Source: a virus
Direction: 5' to 3' (one strand)
IMG/VR virus record: IMGVR_UViG_3300028883_000029
Coordinates: 1 to 30,167 of that record
Length of the DNA: 30,167 nucleotides
Shown here: positions 21,453 through 28,837 of the stretch, in pieces
Position numbering within the stretch: the stretch's first letter is position 1
Layout: every line of letters starts with the position of its first letter
Program-made: the position numbers and the translations under genes
Notes under the pieces: model-generated
Told to the model about the DNA's origin: nothing
Seen by the model: only the letters and a program-made list of their open reading frames with translations
The model's database searches: none

Positions 21453-21694
21453 AAATACAAAACAAAGGATTTACGAATCAAACATTAATATTTATAATAA
21501 TGTTAATTATTGGAGCAGATATGTTTTGGTTAGGAATATATTTTTCACAATTTTTTAGTAATTTTTTTACTAAAGCACCAGTTTTAGTTTTAGGAATGGT
21601 TGGTGTAGCAATAACATTTGGAGTTGGAATAAATATTATTAATGAATTAACATCAAAAGCGAACAAAAATAAAAAAATCAACAAGGAGAAATAA
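21446..21694 (+). CDS. 82-aa two-helix membrane protein
   Basis: MVKIQNKGFTNQ leads into two hydrophobic segments (about residues 13-36 and 44-65) and a Lys-rich cytoplasmic tail. AAAGGAG precedes the start. It lies directly before the thioredoxin-like gene with no gap. Confidence 0.76.
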   Translation: MVKIQNKGFTNQTLIFIIMLIIGADMFWLGIYFSQFFSNFFTKAPVLVLGMVGVAITFGVGINIINELTSKANKNKKINKEK

Positions 21695-22069
21695 ATGAAA
21701 ACGACCCATTTTCAGCCAATTACGAACAAACCAAATCCATGGAAAAGAATGACAATCATATTAGGAATAATATTAATGATTCAATTAGTTTATGATTTAC
21801 AAACAGATAAAACAAATGATATGGTTGAAGAACAAATCAATTTAGTAGATCAATTAATTGAAAATCAGATTGTATTTGTTTATAGTTCAGGTTGTTCTGC
21901 TTGTCATAAGCAAATAGAAATATTTGGAGAAGATTGGGATAGATATTTTCAAACTGGTTTAACAATAGATTGTGGTTCTCAATCAAGTGTATATTGTCAA
22001 AACATAACAGCAACACCCTCGTGGAGATTATTAGATGGAACTATAATTGGAGTTGGTGTTATACAATGA
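21695..22069 (+). CDS. Membrane-anchored thioredoxin-like protein, 124 aa
   Basis: A hydrophobic anchor (residues 18-34) is followed by an extracellular thioredoxin-like domain: strand IVFVYSS, active-site C67-S-A-C70 on a helix, and ATPSW with the likely cis-proline P108 before the last strands (LLDGTIIGVGV). Extra cysteines C93 and C101 may form a structural disulfide. It probably forms or exchanges disulfides outside the membrane, perhaps for the Cys-rich external proteins of this element. It starts directly after AAGGAGAAATAA. Confidence 0.85.
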   Translation: MKTTHFQPITNKPNPWKRMTIILGIILMIQLVYDLQTDKTNDMVEEQINLVDQLIENQIVFVYSSGCSACHKQIEIFGEDWDRYFQTGLTIDCGSQSSVYCQNITATPSWRLLDGTIIGVGVIQ

Positions 22070-22158
22070 GTGAACAGAAAAAAGAAAAAAGACCAAGTAA
22101 GAGAAATTCAGAAAAGGAGAACAAGAAACATCCATACAAAAATAGGAGAGATAAATGA
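22066..22158 (+). CDS. 30-aa highly basic microprotein
   Basis: MSEQKKEKRPSKRNSEKENK and ten more residues carry almost only Lys, Arg, Glu and polar residues. ATGA overlaps on both sides support translation. It could bind nucleic acid or be a spacer peptide. Confidence 0.5.
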   Translation: MSEQKKEKRPSKRNSEKENKKHPYKNRRDK

Positions 22159-22265
22159 ATTGGGTAGGAATAATTATGGGTGGAATGGTTTTAATAGGAA
22201 TACTTTTTATAATCTGGATTAAAGTAGAATCAGATAGAATGTTGAAAGGAGGTAAGAAAAAATAA
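22155..22265 (+). CDS. 36-aa single-helix membrane microprotein
   Basis: MNWVGIIMGGMVLIGILFII is one hydrophobic helix followed by a basic tail (KVESDRMLKGGKKK). Coupled by ATGA upstream and TAATG downstream. Confidence 0.62.
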   Translation: MNWVGIIMGGMVLIGILFIIWIKVESDRMLKGGKKK

Positions 22266-22474
22266 TGTTTGGAAGAAAGAAAGCAGTACCTGCACAAGCA
22301 CCTGTTGAAGAAATAGAAATACAAAAACCAAAGGTTGAAGAACCAAAAGTTCAAGAGCCAGTTGCAGAAGAAAGTGAAGATGAAGAATTAACAGAAGAGA
22401 AAGTTAAAGGTTATTTACAAATACTATTCAACGAGGTAGCTAAAATAAAACACCATCTAAGAATTGATTTTTAA
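22265..22474 (+). CDS. 69-aa Pro/Glu/Val-rich protein
   Basis: A basic start (MFGRKKAVPAQAP) is followed by low-complexity P-K-V-E-E/P repeats at about 22-40 and a C-terminal helix (KVKGYLQILFNEVAKIKHHL). AAAGGAGG lies upstream. Possibly an extended linker protein joining two partners. Confidence 0.75.
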   Translation: MFGRKKAVPAQAPVEEIEIQKPKVEEPKVQEPVAEESEDEELTEEKVKGYLQILFNEVAKIKHHLRIDF

Positions 22475-22476
22475 AA

Positions 22477-22797
22477 ATGGAATATCAAGAACCTACTTAT
22501 GAGGAGTATAAAAAAGCAACTCAATATGGTAGGTTTAAATATAAGTTCAGCTTATATATATTAATTCTTTGTTGGATTTGTTTAATTTTTTTATGTTATT
22601 TTATTTATTCTTATGGTGAGGAGTTGAGATCTAACCCTATGATATATGCAATGAGGAAAGGAAACCTAGATTGCATGTGTACTTGTACTAATAATATAGG
22701 AGAGATGATTTTTTTGGATATAAATTCTAGTTCTTTGGTAATTAATGGTGGAAAAAAGGTGGATATTGATTGGAATTCTATTAATATAAGTGGTTAG
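22477..22797 (+). CDS. 106-aa membrane protein with CMCTC motif
   Basis: A soluble N-terminus (about 25 residues) is followed by one hydrophobic helix (about 26-45) and an external domain carrying CMCTC near residue 67 and sequons near the end. It closes the + strand small-gene run; its stop falls inside the first 24-bp tandem repeat. Confidence 0.78.
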   Translation: MEYQEPTYEEYKKATQYGRFKYKFSLYILILCWICLIFLCYFIYSYGEELRSNPMIYAMRKGNLDCMCTCTNNIGEMIFLDINSSSLVINGGKKVDIDWNSINISG

Positions 22798-22849
22798 TTA
22801 TCCTGTTAACCGAATAACTATTGGTTTAGTTATCCTCTTCACCGAATAA
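22794..22849. repeat. Two 24-bp direct repeats between convergent operons
   Basis: The units at 22794-22817 and 22826-22849 share TTAGTTATCCT, then TT, then ACCGAATAA, with two mismatches, on a 32-bp period. ATAACTA and TAGTTAT can pair between and within units. The place between convergent operons suits an origin, a partition site or a bidirectional terminator. Confidence 0.75.
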
Positions 22850-22908
22850 ATCCTTTTGAACAAGAATATTAGTATAGTGTTTGCTATTTTAGTTTTAGGT
22901 AATTTTTT

Positions 22909-23808
22909 CTAGGTATTTTCCCTTTTATGTTCTTTAATCCAATTATAAAGGGTCATTTCTGTAACTAAAAACCCTTCAGTCCATTGTTTCATTGTAACAA
23001 ATGGCATTTTCTCGTGTAATTCTAAGAACAATTCCTTCTTATATTTCTTTTTATCTGCTTCTTCTAGCTGTACTATGTGGTCATCACGAGTATCATCAAA
23101 TTTCCTTTTCTTATACTTATTAATCTCTTTCTTTAATTGTTCTGGCATATTAGCTGTTAAGAAGTGATAAGATTGACTAAAAACTCCGCTAAAGTCAGAA
23201 GAAACTACATCATAATCCCATTCTCTTTTTCCTTTTAAATATAATTTCTTCTTAGAACTTGGTCCATAGAAATCAAAGTAACCTCTCTCAAATTCTCCAC
23301 CAAATTTAACATTAATTAAACAATGACTTCTTGCTAGTGCATAGAACTTAGGTAATTCAAAGAAGCTAGGAAGTATTAATATTAATATTTGGTTTAGCTG
23401 TCTACATTTTCTAAAATATCTTTTTAATCTAACTGCTAACTCTTTCATTCCATGTGTAGTTAAGTCATCTCCTTCATCAAGTTGTTGTATTTTGTATGCA
23501 GGTTTTTCTATTGAATTAATTGTTAATTCTTTTGAATTAAAATAAACATCTGAAGAATTAAATTCATTTTCTGTATTATGTAATTCATTTATTCTGTAAG
23601 TTAGATAAGAACCTATCTGTGTAGCAAGTGTTGACTTCCCATTTCCAACAGAATCATTACCCGTTATTATAATTAGAAAGTGCATATCATTTTTAATCTT
23701 TTTAGCATAAACATCTAAGTTTTTTGCTAATGTTCCATCTATATAAGCACCAGGCGTTCTTTGATCTGGTAAACTTCCCATAGGAAAAAACTCTTCTGCA
23801 TATTTCAT
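22909..23808 (-). CDS. P-loop ATPase with C-terminal helix-turn-helix, 299 aa
   Basis: Walker A GNDSVGNGKST (50-60) and a Walker B-like strand YKIQQLDEG (105-113) are followed by ILILILPSFFELPKFYAL (141-158) as a sensor-like strand and helix. Residues about 262-296 read as a helix-turn-helix (VTMKQWTEGF, then TEMTLYNWIKEH). There is no membrane helix. The layout suits a DNA-packaging, partition or HerA/Zot-like ATPase, but no subfamily is certain. It is the last gene of the minus-strand operon, one base after the 144-aa gene, so it probably works with those proteins. Confidence 0.85.
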   Translation of the reverse strand: MKYAEEFFPMGSLPDQRTPGAYIDGTLAKNLDVYAKKIKNDMHFLIIITGNDSVGNGKSTLATQIGSYLTYRINELHNTENEFNSSDVYFNSKELTINSIEKPAYKIQQLDEGDDLTTHGMKELAVRLKRYFRKCRQLNQILILILPSFFELPKFYALARSHCLINVKFGGEFERGYFDFYGPSSKKKLYLKGKREWDYDVVSSDFSGVFSQSYHFLTANMPEQLKKEINKYKKRKFDDTRDDHIVQLEEADKKKYKKELFLELHEKMPFVTMKQWTEGFLVTEMTLYNWIKEHKRENT

Positions 23809-23809
23809 T

Positions 23810-24244
23810 TTAATGTATTACTGCTTTATTTGGATCTCTAGCTTCTGGTGAAGATATTTTATGTTTAACCATAAGTTGTTTTAATTTTAATTCATATTTA
23901 AATAATTCCTCTTCTAAATTATTCCATATTTCATAGTTAATTAGTTCTCTTTTCTTTCCAGAACTTGTTGCTGGTACTATTTTAATAACAGCTCCTATTC
24001 CTTTCTTAATTTCTAATCTTTTACTATTAACTTCTTCTAATTCTGTATCGTTAAGTTTAGCACCAAATTCTAAGAATAAAGAATTTAATAAACTGAACCA
24101 AGTTTCAAAACCATATTTTTTAGTTTGTTGATCTTTCATTAAACTAAAATTTTTACATATATTTATTCTACTTTGTATCTCATGTATCCTTTCCATTTGG
24201 AATATTCCTTCATTAAATTTAAAAGAACCAGTTGGTTGTTCCAT
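23810..24244 (-). CDS. 144-aa soluble helical protein
   Basis: The protein is mostly helical with charged faces (HEIQSRINICKNFSLMKD, LEVNSKRL-type segments) and no membrane segment or known motif. Its start overlaps the stop of the 200-aa gene, which argues for a joint role with the ATPase. Function unknown. Confidence 0.8.
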   Translation of the reverse strand: MEQPTGSFKFNEGIFQMERIHEIQSRINICKNFSLMKDQQTKKYGFETWFSLLNSLFLEFGAKLNDTELEEVNSKRLEIKKGIGAVIKIVPATSSGKKRELINYEIWNNLEEELFKYELKLKQLMVKHKISSPEARDPNKAVIH

Positions 24245-24846
24245 TATCCTCTCCTTCCAAACATTCCAGAAATAAATCCAGGTTTCCTCTCTTGTTGTTC
24301 ACCAAAATTTAAAGAATCATTCATATTTAAACTCTTAAATATTCTTTTGCTCTCTGAACCTTGTAAACTTCTTGAAAGAACTAATAATGCTGCACGATAA
24401 ATCATTTCAGTTACATCATCCATTCTAGAAGTATCTGGATTACCTTTATTTTCAAATTCACCAATATCATAATACTTTCCTGGAGAAACAAAACCAAACT
24501 TTTCTAAATTACATCTAAAAGATTTAGTTACTGTTTTAATTACACCTTCCATTAAATATCCAAGTTGTGTTTCAGAAATAATTCCCATAGTTGAAGCATT
24601 ATTCATAAGAGAATTAAGATAAGAAACAATCCACCCACGACAACTTTTATTTACTAACTCTTCTCCAACTTGTTCCCATAATCCTTTTTCTTTATTAAAG
24701 AACTCTCCTTTTAATGAATGGTTTAAATTGTCTAGAATATGTGCTGGATCAATTTGCCCAACAATATTTGTTATATCTTCTTCAGAAGTATAATTAGCTA
24801 CGGGAAACTGACTATCCATAGGTTCTTGATTAAAATTTTGTTGCAT
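24244..24846 (-). CDS. 200-aa soluble protein, unknown
   Basis: A Gln/Asn-rich start (MQQNFNQEPMDSQF) is followed by a helical body (GWIVSYLNSLMNN, MEGVIKTVTKSFRC, MIYRAALLVLSRSL) and a Gly/Arg-rich end (FISGMFGRRG). No catalytic motif is visible. It is packed between a membrane protein and the 144-aa gene in the minus operon and could be an adaptor linking ATPase and membrane. Confidence 0.82.
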   Translation of the reverse strand: MQQNFNQEPMDSQFPVANYTSEEDITNIVGQIDPAHILDNLNHSLKGEFFNKEKGLWEQVGEELVNKSCRGWIVSYLNSLMNNASTMGIISETQLGYLMEGVIKTVTKSFRCNLEKFGFVSPGKYYDIGEFENKGNPDTSRMDDVTEMIYRAALLVLSRSLQGSESKRIFKSLNMNDSLNFGEQQERKPGFISGMFGRRG

Positions 24847-24847
24847 T

Positions 24848-25534
24848 TTAATTAATAATAGGAGTTCCTTTTAAACCTGTTGCAACATTTTCCAAAGCAG
24901 TAGCAACATCTTTAAGTCCTTGCCAATTTATGTATACAGAAAGCATTACAATAAATATAAAGATAGTTATCTGAATCATATCTTTATATTTCTCCCAGAA
25001 TCCATGAAAAGTAAATCTTTTCTTTGCATGTTCTCTGTTATCTTCCACCCAAGCTGTTGCATCTTGATTAATACATTTCATATCAATAATTGGAATCTTC
25101 CTTCCTTTTGCAGTTGTTACATATAAAAAAGAAGTTGGATCTATTGGTTCAAAATCATCAACTCCTTTTTGTACTAGGAATAGTTTTCTATTTAAACCAA
25201 CTAAGAAGTGAGAACTTGGTGGAGGTAATTCTACCGACGGTGTTCCTTTTCTTTTTAATCTAAATACAGTAACATATCCTCCATCTGAAGTTTTAGTTTT
25301 AAAGTAACCTCCAACTCCATCAATCATATCTGTTATTGTATTATTACTTCTTGGAATACAAATAGTTACTGGAATATTATAGTTCTTTTGATTCTTTCTC
25401 CATAAAAGAACTGCAACAATACCTCCTAAAATTAATAAACCTATAATTATTTTAATACCAATAGAAATTGTTGAACTAATTATTGGAGTTAAGTTTCCTC
25501 CAATTCCAGTTGAATCAGTAAAAGGGTTTGCCAT
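24848..25534 (-). CDS. 228-aa two-helix membrane protein heading the minus operon
   Basis: Hydrophobic helices at about residues 24-45 and 187-204 flank a large soluble domain (50-180) with beta strands and conserved-looking patches (VTICIPRSNNTI, VELPPPSSHFLVG, FRLKRKG). Residues 205-228 form a short amphipathic tail. The soluble part may face the cytoplasm and dock the ATPase. This layout suggests a membrane platform for DNA transport or particle assembly (inferred). Confidence 0.82.
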   Translation of the reverse strand: MANPFTDSTGIGGNLTPIISSTISIGIKIIIGLLILGGIVAVLLWRKNQKNYNIPVTICIPRSNNTITDMIDGVGGYFKTKTSDGGYVTVFRLKRKGTPSVELPPPSSHFLVGLNRKLFLVQKGVDDFEPIDPTSFLYVTTAKGRKIPIIDMKCINQDATAWVEDNREHAKKRFTFHGFWEKYKDMIQITIFIFIVMLSVYINWQGLKDVATALENVATGLKGTPIIN

Positions 25535-25636
25535 CTTTTTTTATAAAGTAACTAGTTGTAACTTGTTTTTAAATGTTTCTTTTATATTTGTATACAAATA
25601 ACAACATTTATATACTTGTATACATTTATTATTTGC
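25535..25636. promoter_or_regulatory. Divergent promoter region with two TTGTATACA operators
   Basis: Leftward, GAAACATTTAAA (25578-25567 on the minus strand) serves the operon starting at 25534. Rightward, ACATTTATATAC (about 25604-25615) is roughly 28 bases before the ATG at 25637. TTTGTATACAAA (25587-25598) and TTGTATACA (25616-25624) flank the rightward TATA, as expected for a repressor controlling the late arm. Confidence 0.68.
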
Positions 25637-25786
25637 ATGAAATATAAAGAAGTTTTGAAAAAAGCTAAGAAAAACTTTACTCCAAAACCTATTGTTACGG
25701 CATTTGGAAGTCCCACTGCCGTCAGAGAAATGTATGGTAAGAAGAGAGTAAAGAAGAAAAAAAAGAGAAAAGGAGGTAGAAAATAA
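25637..25786 (+). CDS. 49-aa highly basic protein
   Basis: MKYKEVLKKAKKNF begins it, the middle has TAFGSPTAVREMYG, and the last 15 residues are nearly all Lys/Arg/Gly. Basic proteins of this size often bind and condense DNA in virions. It is the first gene after the rightward TATA, probably leaderless, and 0 bp from the next gene. Confidence 0.75.
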   Translation: MKYKEVLKKAKKNFTPKPIVTAFGSPTAVREMYGKKRVKKKKKRKGGRK

Positions 25787-26020
25787 ATGGTTACAAATAA
25801 ACAATTTTATGAAAATAAATATATAAAATCAAATATAAGAAAGTTTGATTCATATAAAAAGAAAGGAATCATTTTAGGTCAAGCAACTTTTAAAACAAAA
25901 GCAAAAGCGTTAAAAATGATTAGAAGTCCTGCAGCTAAAAAATATAAAGGATTGAGAGTTGTACAACTTAATAGAGTTGATGGATCTAAAGTTTATGTTG
26001 TTGGTAGAAAATATAAATAA
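25787..26020 (+). CDS. 77-aa basic protein
   Basis: AAAGGAGGT lies just upstream. Polar helices are followed by beta strands (LRVVQLNRVDGSKVYVVGR), and the protein is strongly basic without Cys. Possibly a DNA-binding virion protein; family unknown. Confidence 0.8.
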   Translation: MVTNKQFYENKYIKSNIRKFDSYKKKGIILGQATFKTKAKALKMIRSPAAKKYKGLRVVQLNRVDGSKVYVVGRKYK

Positions 26021-26038
26021 AATTTATAAATCTAAACT

Positions 26039-28837
26039 ATGGCAAAAATAGGTGAACAAGTTGGATCAGTTTCAGCAGGTGAAAGAAGAACTGGAAGAAT
26101 TGGACAACAAATTGGTGCAAAGAAAACAAGAGCTGAGATAGTTAGAGAAGAACAACAAAGAAGAATTGCTAAAGAAGAACAGCAAAGGAAACAACAAGAA
26201 CTTCAAGCATCATTATCAAAAGTTTCTAATGCAACAAACATTAATCAATATAAAAAATTATTAAATGAAGTTCCAGATTGGCAGAAACCTTATATTCAAA
26301 AAACAATTAATGAATTAGAAACTAAACAACAATCTAGTATTTCTAAAATAAAATCTGAAATTAATCAAGCTAAACAATTAGCAGAAAGATATAAACAAGA
26401 AGCAGAAAGATTTAATCGTGAAGGAAGAGATGAAAGGGCAGAATCAACAGAAACATCTTATGCTATAACTCAAAAAAGAATAGAAGGTTTATCCTCAGGA
26501 TTAAATAAATTACAAAAGGGAGAATTAGTTTCTGCTAGTTCTGTTATACAATATTCACAAGCATTAAGTTCTGGAGTTGAACAAAGATTACAAGGAAAAG
26601 AAAAATTAATAAGAACTTTAGCAAAAGATGTTAGTTTAAAAGAAGCACAACAAATAGTTGCTACTGGAAAAATAACAAAAGAACAAATGAAAGATATAGC
26701 TCCAACAACTTTAACATCTATTGGATTAAAACCTTCAAAGGTTGAAACTGGTGGATATTATGTAGATCCAAAAACAGGACTAGGAATGAGTTCAATGCAA
26801 GATTTATCTAAAGAAGGTTATGTTAAAGTTGGAACTCCAGGAGAAGATTTTTCAATAGTTCAACAAAGAACTGCACAAGTAAAACCTTCTTATGTAACTC
26901 CAACTCCTTTTGGAGATTATATTGATATTACAAAATCAGGGGGATTCGAAGCTGCTACTAAAGAAATTAAAACTAAAGAATTTGAAACAGGACAAAGTAT
27001 AAAACAAGATCCAATGATTGGGCAATCAGTTATTTCAGAAGCTCCTTCTGAATTTTCATTATGGAAAAGAGAAACAGCAAAAGAAGGTTATGTTTCTGGA
27101 ACACTTAATTGGTTAGGTTCAGCAACTTCAAGAAAAACAACTCAACTTCAAAATTGGCAAAAAGGATATTTTGAAAGTAAAGGTTGGGATTATGAACCTT
27201 ATCAAGAACAAGCTACTGCAAACCTCGCAGGTTTCACAGCAAGAACAGCTCCTTATTTTACACCAGGAGGAGCTTATCTTTTAATTGGAGAAGGAGTTGA
27301 AGGATTAATGTCTGAAGGTGGAAAAGAAAGAATAGGAAAAAGATTTGATACTATTGAAAGTTGGGATTTACCTGGTGGAAAAGTAACAAGTAGTGTTTTA
27401 TCTATTAGTCCAGAGGTTGCACAAATAGGTTTAGGATTTGGTGCTATTCCAACTAGATACAAAGTTGTTGAAACTGGAGGAGTAAAACCATTTAGAACTC
27501 AAGAATTTAATATTGGTGGAAAAAATACTTTTGCAAGAGTAACTCAAACAACTTCAACAAAATATGTAAAACAAAATTGGTTTAATGATATAAAAACTGA
27601 ATTTGGTTTTCAACCAAAGAAATATACATTTCAGAAAGGACAAGTTTATGTGGAGAAACCAACAGAGTTTACAAAGATTGGAGAACCTTACCTATTGGAA
27701 ACAAGTAAGGTTAGTAAAGCTCCAGATAATTTTTTATCAGAGGGAGAATTAAGAATATTTTTGAAAGATGCCAAGTTTACTCCAACTAAAAAATATACTT
27801 ATGTAAAACCAGTTGCAGGAAAACAAATTATATTAGGTGAAGAAACAATTAGTGTTGGAGGAACTTATAGTTTTGAGTTAGGAAAAGCACAACCTAAGAA
27901 ATACACAATTGATTTAGACCGGATATTTAGAACACAAAAGTTTGATCTATCAGTTTCAAAAGTTAAGGGATTGCCTCAAATAATTCCTGAAAGACAAGTT
28001 TTATTAGGAGATTCATTTTCTCAAACAATTAATTTAAGAACTGGAAGAGGGTTGGGAAAAATTGGTAAAGAGAAAACTACTATCTTAAAAATTCTACCAG
28101 AAGAACAAAGTTTTACTTCTTTTAAAGGAAGAGGAACACCAAGTTCTCAAGCATACTTCCAAAAATTGTATCAGCCACAAATACAATTACCAAAACCAAC
28201 AATAAAACCAACAAAAACTTCACAAACTATAATTAAAACTCCAACTTCAAGTAAACCTTCAACTTTTGTAGCAGTTACAACAGGACAATTTACTACTCCT
28301 CCAATCTCCCAACAAACAAGTGGGATGTTTCCAATTTTAGATACAAGAGTAGATTCTTCCCTTCAAGTTAAAAGTTATTCTGATATTCAATTAAAATCAT
28401 TAGTTGAACAAAACATTAAATTAGATTCTGCAATAAAAATTAAATCAGATTCAATGTTAAACTTAAAAATTAAACAAAAACAACAACAAAAATCTCCACA
28501 AGTCCAAAGATTAAAAACAAAACAAATATTAGAACCAATGATTAGACCAATGAGATTTACTCCTACAAGAAAAGCTCCACCAAGAAGAACTCCTAAAAAG
28601 AAACCTCCTTTTGGACTAATGGGTTTTGACTTTCCTTCATTTTCATTACCAACTAGAAAATTAACTACCTCTAAACCAAAAAAGAAACCTATAAAAAGAC
28701 AAGCATCCTTAGTAGCATTGGGAGAAAACATCTTTGCAAAAGAAAAAGGTAAAGGTGAGTTCAGTGGTTTAACAATTCGTCCTATCATTATCGATGGAAA
28801 AAAGAAAAAGAAGAGGAGGACTAGCGAATGGATTTAG
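26039..28837 (+). CDS. 932-aa large virion-like protein
   Basis: An N-terminal basic and Gln/Glu-rich coiled coil (about 30-230) is followed by a middle beta-rich part with a weakly hydrophobic patch (about 395-425, TAPYFTPGGAYLLIGEGVEG), further beta segments, and from about 690 a Pro/Thr/Lys-rich, disordered tail with GLMGFDFPSFSLP and a final basic run (KKKKKRR). There is no signal peptide. Long proteins with coiled coil and disordered basic ends near capsid genes often span the particle interior or bind the genome. TTTATAAATC lies about 10 bases before the ATG. The stop overlaps the next gene by 10 bp. Confidence 0.83.
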   Translation: MAKIGEQVGSVSAGERRTGRIGQQIGAKKTRAEIVREEQQRRIAKEEQQRKQQELQASLSKVSNATNINQYKKLLNEVPDWQKPYIQKTINELETKQQSSISKIKSEINQAKQLAERYKQEAERFNREGRDERAESTETSYAITQKRIEGLSSGLNKLQKGELVSASSVIQYSQALSSGVEQRLQGKEKLIRTLAKDVSLKEAQQIVATGKITKEQMKDIAPTTLTSIGLKPSKVETGGYYVDPKTGLGMSSMQDLSKEGYVKVGTPGEDFSIVQQRTAQVKPSYVTPTPFGDYIDITKSGGFEAATKEIKTKEFETGQSIKQDPMIGQSVISEAPSEFSLWKRETAKEGYVSGTLNWLGSATSRKTTQLQNWQKGYFESKGWDYEPYQEQATANLAGFTARTAPYFTPGGAYLLIGEGVEGLMSEGGKERIGKRFDTIESWDLPGGKVTSSVLSISPEVAQIGLGFGAIPTRYKVVETGGVKPFRTQEFNIGGKNTFARVTQTTSTKYVKQNWFNDIKTEFGFQPKKYTFQKGQVYVEKPTEFTKIGEPYLLETSKVSKAPDNFLSEGELRIFLKDAKFTPTKKYTYVKPVAGKQIILGEETISVGGTYSFELGKAQPKKYTIDLDRIFRTQKFDLSVSKVKGLPQIIPERQVLLGDSFSQTINLRTGRGLGKIGKEKTTILKILPEEQSFTSFKGRGTPSSQAYFQKLYQPQIQLPKPTIKPTKTSQTIIKTPTSSKPSTFVAVTTGQFTTPPISQQTSGMFPILDTRVDSSLQVKSYSDIQLKSLVEQNIKLDSAIKIKSDSMLNLKIKQKQQQKSPQVQRLKTKQILEPMIRPMRFTPTRKAPPRRTPKKKPPFGLMGFDFPSFSLPTRKLTTSKPKKKPIKRQASLVALGENIFAKEKGKGEFSGLTIRPIIIDGKKKKKRRTSEWI

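Noticed and set aside
22794-22849. CRISPR array
   Set aside because: Only two imperfect repeats with an 8-base gap and no Cas genes; not a spacer-repeat pattern.
25541-25804. Minus-strand ORF of 87 codons
   Set aside because: It runs through the divergent promoter and antisense to a well-supported basic-protein gene; composition is low-complexity Phe/Ser shadow sequence.
28387-28788. Minus-strand ORF of 133 codons opposite the 932-aa gene
   Set aside because: Antisense shadow of a Pro/Lys-rich coding tail, with no start signal and no recognisable motif.
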